Assembly: GCA_958496175.1 (NCBI GenBank)
Contig: OY292276.1
Span: forward strand, 53,209,080 to 53,273,079
DNA from: Sisyra terminalis
Lineage: Eukaryota > Arthropoda > Insecta > Neuroptera > Sisyridae
Length of the DNA: 64,000 nucleotides
Direction of reading: 5' to 3'
Numbering within the stretch: the first letter of the stretch is position 1; each line of letters starts with the position of its first letter. Under the pieces are notes generated by a model. It was not told the origin of the DNA. It ran no database searches and was given only the letters and a program-made list of their open reading frames with translations. The position numbers were made by a program, and so were the translations under genes. This document shows, in pieces, positions 58,514 through 64,000 of the stretch.

Positions 58514-58565
58514 TTTAAGAAGCCTGATGAAGTTATAATACGTAACGAAACGTAGCTAATTTGAA
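58514..58565 (+). ncRNA. Hammerhead ribozyme, intact core (type II)
   Basis: CTGATGA (58524-58530), stem II GTTAT/GTAAC (one G.U), GAAA (58547-58550), CGT and cleavage-site A (58554). Stem I pairs AGC/GCT, then has an internal loop, then TTTAA/TTGAA with one G.U. ACGT is the palindromic stem III. Cleavage after A is allowed. This is the best copy of the type II family here. Confidence 0.78.
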
Positions 58566-58621
58566 TATTAAAAAATATTAAATAAAAAAACCGATCTTAA
58601 ACAACCTGAGCTATTTATAAC

Positions 58622-59075
58622 TTAAGAAAATGAAAATTTTACTTAAACACCAATAAAACACTGCAGTAGGTTTTTACACTTATACTGCCTTTTTTGCTAA
58701 TCGTGGATCTAGATCTTAAGATTAAAATGGAGGATAATTAGAATCTAATCATGGAAAAAAATAAATCAAAAATTACAATAATAATTTCGTATTTTCTGTT
58801 GTCTATAAGAGTGCAGGACCTGAACTAACGTTTCGTTGTATAGTAAAATTCATTTGACAAAATTTACTACTTTAAACATCAAATAGTCCTTTTCATTTTC
58901 ATAAGTTTTAGGATGTTAAAATAACAGAAATAACATTAATCAGACTAGACTAGTTGCAAAAGAAGAGTTTCTCCTATTCGACAATTATTTTTTTTTATAC
59001 TGAAATCTACAAAATACTCATAATATGAGCGAAGTAATGAGACCAAATAATTATTTGAATCAATTTTATATTCTT
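58622..59075. other. Spacer, nothing recognised
   Basis: A+T-rich with no supported feature. Confidence 0.5.
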
Positions 59076-59240
59076 GACTTGCAGCTCAACTAGTGGTCCG
59101 ACTTTAGAAGTTGGTTTTAAAGTCGGATCGTGAATGATGTTGTTGGAAGCTGGATGTCTAGTCTAGTCGGACTGGTTGAATTATTTAGAGGGACAACTAG
59201 AAGATCCAACTAGTAATCCGACTAGTTGAACTGCAAGTCG
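59076..59240. repeat. Short inverted/direct repeat cluster (GACTAGTTGAACTGCA)
   Basis: CTTGCAGCTCAACTAGTGGT near 59079 returns as ACTAGTTGAACTGCAAG near 59220. Between them AAGTCGGATCGTGAATGATG and AAGTCGGACCATGAATGG are direct repeats. It is probably the core of a small MITE; clear ends were not resolved. Confidence 0.6.
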
Positions 59241-59330
59241 GACCATGAATGGCGTGCTTTCATCACTAAATTTTATAATGATTAATATAGTGATTATTTT
59301 TTTAATGTATGTAATTATCCATATTATTAC

Positions 59331-59920
59331 AGACCCATGAGGCCTGGACCTAGGTCTGCACCATTTAAAGGGCGGCAAAATTTTCGTAATACCAAAATAT
59401 TAATGACGTAGAAAAGTACGGACCGTACGGACAATTCAAATACAAAAATTGGCTAAAGTTAGTTTTATTATGAATGTATGGAACATCTTCATAAAAGTAT
59501 ATTTATCTAATAAACTTTTCTATTTACCACATCCATTTTTCAATAATTAAATCACTGGCAATAAGAAGGCTGCCGTTTTGAGGACATTCAAAACAAATTG
59601 AGGATACCCTTAATGATATTCTTTAGAAACCGTTAAATGTCCCTACTAAATTCGTTTCATTATTGTCCGAACATTTAAAGTTCTTTAGTGGAATTCCTCT
59701 AGAAGCCAAAATAAATCAAACTTATTAACTTCCCAAAATGATAAGTAAATATTACATTAATTGTTTTAAGTTTTCTAAAAATTAATAAAAATAAACACAT
59801 GATCCAAGTATTCGAAAATTAGATGTTTTATCTGAATAACCATCTGATTTTGGAGTAGTAAGGGCGGCATATTGAATAAGGTCTAGGGCCACATCGGACC
59901 CAAATCCGTTACTGGGACAG
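59331..59920. mobile_element. Diverged hAT-like relic, copy 2
   Basis: It begins CAGACCCATGAGGCCTGG with GGGCGGCAAAATTTTCGTAA after it, and ends GGGCGGCATATTGAATAAGG then CCGTTACTG, so GGGCGGCA lies near both ends. The right block matches 31240-32060. No 8-bp duplication is convincing. A 65-codon minus frame at the left end is a chance translation. Confidence 0.5.
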
Positions 59921-61086
59921 AACTTCCTTAAAAACTGTTTTCCAATCGAAAATCCATTAAACGAAACCGCTATTACTATGAAATCTTATTAGAAAGTGAT
60001 AGATGCGTTCAAGCTAGTAAAAATACCTACAAAAGAACCCAATTTTACTAAATTCACACTAAATATTGAGCGTAAATAAATTAACATTACATTTTACCGC
60101 ATAACATCAAATATTAATTCGTAACAACGATTGATAACTATTTTGGGTTTGTCCGTATGACAAAACCCACATATAGTGTATTTATGTACTAAAAATCTTT
60201 TTTATTATTTCCTTTTTGGGGTTCCTCACATAAAATGTAAGCAAAATTAACAGAATATACATATATTTTTTGTAATTGTGAATATTTTATCCGTATACTG
60301 CAATTTTGATACTTTTGATACTTAATTAACTATGTCCATAATATCGAATTTCTGCTTAATGAGCGTCTGTAAAGCGGGGGATTACTGTAAATGTATATGC
60401 ACTTGCACTTATAGAAAATTTTGTAATCTAACTTCGTACCCTTTGTTGTAGTACTTATTACCTACAGAAAACTTTTCTTATAGTTGCGATTTTATAATGT
60501 AAAAATTCAATTGTAAATAGGAAATTTAAGATAAAATATTGTAAGGAATAGGAAAATTAAAGTCTGGTCCTAGATTACGCTGTTCCTATCGTAATATTTA
60601 TTTTTATCCGAATATGCCAAATGTCAAATATATTTAATCGGATGCCATTATAATGGTAATATGGTAAATATATGGTAAATGGTCAATATTAATGGTTTTT
60701 CATTTTACTTTAATAAAATAGTTTCACTATCAAAAATATAAATTAATTTTGAAAAGGAGACTTTGTAATACGGAAACTAATTTCCTGAAGTCTTCTGATA
60801 TTCAAATAATATTATCAAACTTAATTCGATTATATATTCCAATATTAAAACTATACCCTCTAATAAATGGAATCTTTTTTTGCTTCTCCTGGAAACTTTA
60901 AGAACATGGACTCAATTTCTTTTGAAAATTGCCGTCTTAATCTATATTGATTAGCTGATTCTCTATATGAAGAATCTTCTTTAATTTTCAATTTGGCCTC
61001 TCAGTGTTTTATGGTTTGTCTTTCGTTTTGTAACATTTTCCCTTAATGAGGTCATAGTGGATTTGTGTAGTGACGTAAATTTAATA
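59921..61086. other. Spacer, nothing recognised
   Basis: A+T-rich; 60880-61086 may include eroded sequence downstream of the LINE RNase H region but cannot be read as protein. Confidence 0.45.
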
Positions 61087-61640
61087 TTATTGGTGATCCA
61101 AACTGTAATTTCCCTTGATTTTACTGAGGTTTATAAATTTTTGGGTCCATTCGATTATTTGATTTAGTATTGTACACATCGGTGCATCTATAGCCAGTTC
61201 TGGACCCATAAATATGGCATTCTTCAATGTTTTTGTAAGTTCGTCTACCTCTTCCTTATCATTGATACCAGGATATCCTAACATCTAAGCAATTGTTACT
61301 TTTTTGGATGTTTCCAAATAGATGAAAAATATTTTAAATTCCCAGATCAGTTTTTAGAGTTCGTCTAGTGAGATTCGATTGTTTTAATTGTAGTTTGGCT
61401 ATCTGAGAAGAATCCCATCCTTTTATTATGATATTTTCTTCTCATGTTTTCGTATATAAATATGATAATGACATAGACTTCTGCTTTGTATATATTGTGG
61501 TAATTTTCCCTAGGCTAACAATTATTCATTTCCTGGGATTTTCTCTCCATAATCTAATTTTCTAATGCATAAGTGAACAATGTTAAATCACCAGGATTTA
61601 CTTCAATTTTCTCATGCTAATCATCTCTTTGACTTATTTT
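61087..61640 (-). pseudogene. LINE RNase H domain relic, copy 2
   Basis: The minus strand reads, with frame changes, SLGK then YHNIYKAEVYVIIIFIYENM and FFSDSQTTIKTIESH, followed by ETSKKVTIAxMLGYPGIND and KEEVDELTKTLKNAIFMGPE. This is the order of the RNase H domain of non-LTR retrotransposons (AEVYA, SDSQAA, VPGHxGIxGNExADELA, FIGPEP). The TDGS segment expected near 61590 is unrecognisable, stops occur, and the GHSG histidine is Tyr here. The domain occurs in I, R1 and LOA-like clades; which one is not decided. The open stretch at 61087-61284 is the best preserved part. Confidence 0.85.
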
Positions 61641-62094
61641 GGTCTCAAAAGAGATATCAAAATGGAATTTGATTTTCTTGTAGTCTTATATGATCCAGAA
61701 ATTTGGATGGTCAACTACATGGTAGTTAAAATCCAGTTTTTAAATACGTCCAGTATTGTCCAGGAACTACACAGCTTTTACTTTCGTTGAGGTGGAAGTC
61801 AAACTTGCTAATCGTATTCATAGTATTTTTAAATTTGCAGTGAAAAATTATCCATATTTCAAAATTCTTATTTCTTTAAATAGGAAGATTTTAAGTATAA
61901 GTGAAAATGCTCAAACGTTAATTAAACCAAAATTTCAATTTTTTCAGATTTCTATCCTTTTACGTAAATTTAAACTCAACTATTTCTAACCATGTGAAAT
62001 TAGGGATAAAAAAAATTTAAAGGAAACTAAATCCATTACATCTTTGCTTTTTATAATACTTTACCATGTTTTATCTAAATATTTATGGTTTTAC
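61641..62094 (-). other. Probable further decayed LINE sequence and spacer
   Basis: 61640-61800 aligns with 31000-31190, so the same LINE continues upstream, but no domain can be read. A 77-codon plus-strand frame (61756-61989) crosses it and has no recognisable motif. 61990-62094 shows nothing. Confidence 0.5.
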
Positions 62095-62501
62095 TATACT
62101 GTGTATACAATATATAAAATATATTGCAGTCCAATTTATGTAGTATAATTTAACATAATAATATACAAATTTAATATAATAATATATAAACTTAAAATAA
62201 TAATATATAAAAATCATACCACCAACATAAATTTGAACAGAAGTTCAAACAAAAATATTCGTGACGTACTGCCCAGATACGTATTTCGATTGCCAAGCAA
62301 TCTTCATCAGTGGTCGTCAAGTAGTTTGGATCACTCCGTAACTGCTATGTGAATCATCACAAAATTTATGTTGGTGGTATGATTTTTATATATTATTATA
62401 TTAAATTTGTTTATTATTATATTAAATTTGTATATTATTATGTTAAATTATACTACATAAATTGGACTGCAATATATTTTATATATTGTATACACAGTAT
62501 A
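62095..62501 (-). mobile_element. Palindromic hammerhead-bearing element, 407 bp
   Basis: Arms TATACTGTGTATACAATATA (62095) to ACCACCAACATAAATTT (62234) return inverted at 62365-62501. Both contain degenerate TTAATATAATAATATATAAA repeats. The ~130-bp centre holds an intact minus-strand hammerhead. The copy at 264-469 has only one arm plus the centre, with a 12-bp duplication, so the palindrome here looks like an inverted dimer of that unit. A 67-codon plus frame across it is an artefact. Confidence 0.82.
62263..62318 (-). ncRNA. Hammerhead ribozyme, intact core (type IV)
   Basis: Minus strand CTGATGA (62310-62304), perfect 6-bp stem II GATTGC/GCAATC with loop TTG, and GAAA (62287-62284). Then TACGTAT and cleavage-site C (62276). 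Stem I is CCA/TGG, an asymmetric internal loop (A versus GCAGTA), then GACG/CGTC. ATACGTAT is an 8-nt palindrome, giving the longest dimer stem III of the set. Every invariant position is satisfied; this is the best candidate for activity in the window. Confidence 0.88.
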
Positions 62502-64000
62502 ACTGTTCAAAGTCAGCGGAAAAAATCTTATTTTGGTTTTACTATAGATTAATTGTAAGAGATTGTATTAAGTCAACAATTTTTTTGTACATTGTTGTAG
62601 GTGTTTATAGTGTCAATGATGAATTTTTGAATAAAATGTCATAAGCATCTTTGTTTATAGAAGTTTCGAATCAAATACCATAAATATTTATGAAAAAAAT
62701 TATAATTGCTTTTCTATTCCCAAAGGTTAACGATTTTTCTTGAAATATAAAAAAAAATAAAATTGAAGATTATCTTGAGGATCAAATAATTTTTCTGTAA
62801 TATTATGCATTGACGTGAGAATGAAAGTAGTTAAGATATTATTCTCATATTTATCGACTCAATTTTTTTGTATGTAGGTAATTACTCTAAACTTATAACT
62901 ATTATTTATATATGTAGATAAAACATGAGACATGTAAATATAAATTATAATTTATGATGATGGCTACATCCTGTCTATAAAAGACTTATACATAAGATAA
63001 ATAAATTCATTTAATCTTTGGTCTATTTTATTATAATTAAAGCTCTAAGGAAAATAAATGTAGTGGAAGAAATGTTCTCATAATGTAGTTGTAATGAAGG
63101 TAACTGGTAATAAAAGCTTGACTGCTTGTTCTCTTTATCCATAGGTAGTACCTACCTAAATGATCTTCGTAGATATATCACAGTTAGTTGAAATTATTTC
63201 ATCCTTTGACCCTACCACTATTATTTGCCTGGAGCTTACGAGAAGCGAAATTTATAAACCTTACATAATTTATGTATAATGTATGTAAATAGACGTTTAA
63301 AAGACATTACATTTTAAAATGTGCTTTAAATTTTTAGTTTGTATTGTTCAAATGGAAATTATGTCAAGTGACTGATAATATTTCTCTCTAATTTTTTTGA
63401 GATTCCAAAAAATCTTAGTATTTTTGTTGTATGGGAAAAATAAGAGGATATAATAGCAGAAATAAATCTTTGTTTCGATATCGGTTGAAATTTCACTAAT
63501 ACGATAAGAAGATAATACCACTCAAGCAAAATAAATGTCGAAAAGAAAGATGTTTGTTCTTATACAAATCTATATGTTTCCATTGAATAGGTCAAATGTG
63601 AATGAAGATGGAATAAAATTGAGAAAAAAAAATCAATAAAACACAATTTTTCACGACTTATAGATATGTTTATTTAAAAAGGCGCAGTGTATGAGAAATT
63701 TTGTGGAATCATGTTTTTTTTTTAAAAATTATGAGCTTTTATCGCATTTAAAATTATTTAAAGAACACTCGGAAGTCAGTAGATAAATAATATAAGTATC
63801 CAGTTGATAATATCGGGTACCTACATGATAAGATCCTCTAATTGAATTAATACTTCTTAAATAAGGGTTTTTTTTTCCGATAGTGTGATAAGACCAAAAA
63901 AATAACGTCTTAACCTATATATCCTTAACTATGACTCTTACTATTTATAAACTGCAAATAAAAAACACTTAGTTGAATTAGGTATAGCAAAGTAGTGGTT
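62502..64000. other. Spacer to window end, nothing recognised
   Basis: A+T-rich DNA, possibly still within the ankyrin-gene intron. No ankyrin-coding exon or repeat terminus is found. A 60-codon frame crosses 62462-62644 without features. Confidence 0.45.

Larger units (their letters stand above)
57970..58609. mobile_element. Nested hammerhead retroelements, 640 bp
   Basis: A perfect 12-bp duplication GCTATTTATAAC (57958-57969 and 58610-58621) flanks the whole unit. The outer arms (57970-58155 and 58478-58609) are an inverted pair of the 16348-16611 element, each with a type II hammerhead. Between them lies a second inverted pair (about 58165-58450) of a different family, each arm with a type I hammerhead and TCTTATGAGACT blocks. 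The 16-kb copy lacks this centre, which suggests that the inner element jumped into the outer one. No ORFs. Confidence 0.85.

Noticed and set aside
1..64000. CRISPR array, operon, riboswitch or phage system
   Set aside because: Repeats lack spacer-repeat regularity, and composition, splice donor and transposon types are eukaryotic.

Overview
This is a very A+T-rich stretch of animal nuclear DNA, most likely from an insect. The reasons are a GT-bounded coding exon, a tRNA-derived SINE, non-LTR retrotransposon fragments with RNase H and jockey-like C-termini, Helitron-like elements, mariner, pogo/Tigger and hAT relics, and many hammerhead ribozyme motifs of the kind known from Penelope-like retroelements. 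There are no operons, rRNA genes, CRISPR arrays or bacterial signals. The one convincing host-gene piece is the first coding exon of an ankyrin-repeat protein (49434-49640, + strand, clean GTAAGT donor). Its intron probably runs to the window end or beyond. Nearly everything else is transposon-derived or featureless A+T-rich spacer.

Layout. 1-622 is a ~95-bp satellite split by a 206-bp hammerhead-bearing insertion. 1945-5323 holds two oppositely oriented Helitron-like elements. 7149-8193 is a 1-kb foldback. 9006-12613 holds three DNA transposons with clear target duplications, one carrying a nested TTAA element. 13955-16093 is a ~2.1-kb inverted-repeat transposon with a decayed coding region. 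16348-16611 is a short hammerhead-type retroelement. 19042-21779 has another Helitron-like copy, a hammerhead and an internally deleted mariner. 22577-23595 is a ~500-bp tandem duplication. 25018-25190 is a SINE. 26394-27349 is a Helitron. 30770-31190 and 61087-61640 are two copies of an RNase H-bearing LINE. 33600-35571 contains two large foldbacks. 37412-40660 is a TA-flanked 3.2-kb transposon with a coding relic and a nested TTAA element. 41162-42409 is another foldback. 43690-44667 holds two 3' ends of a jockey-like LINE. 45516-46240 has a short Helitron followed by an unassigned open frame. 47012-47394 is a hammerhead foldback. 49434-49640 is the ankyrin exon, and 50522-52424 is an inverted-repeat element probably inside its intron. 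53619-54528 is a pogo-like relic. 55340-56571 is a Helitron with a tRNA-like insert. 57970-58609 is a nested pair of hammerhead retroelements. 62095-62501 is a palindromic element with the best-preserved hammerhead.

The most notable pattern is ten hammerhead motifs in 64 kb, in four sequence families. All have very short palindromic stem III sequences, so they should fold best as dimers. Three host elements carry 12-14-bp target duplications. This fits non-autonomous Penelope-like ('retrozyme'-type) elements. Some copies keep every core base and others have lost a catalytic base. No experiment or search was possible: ribozyme, Helitron and family calls rest on motifs, pairing and target duplications read directly from the sequence.
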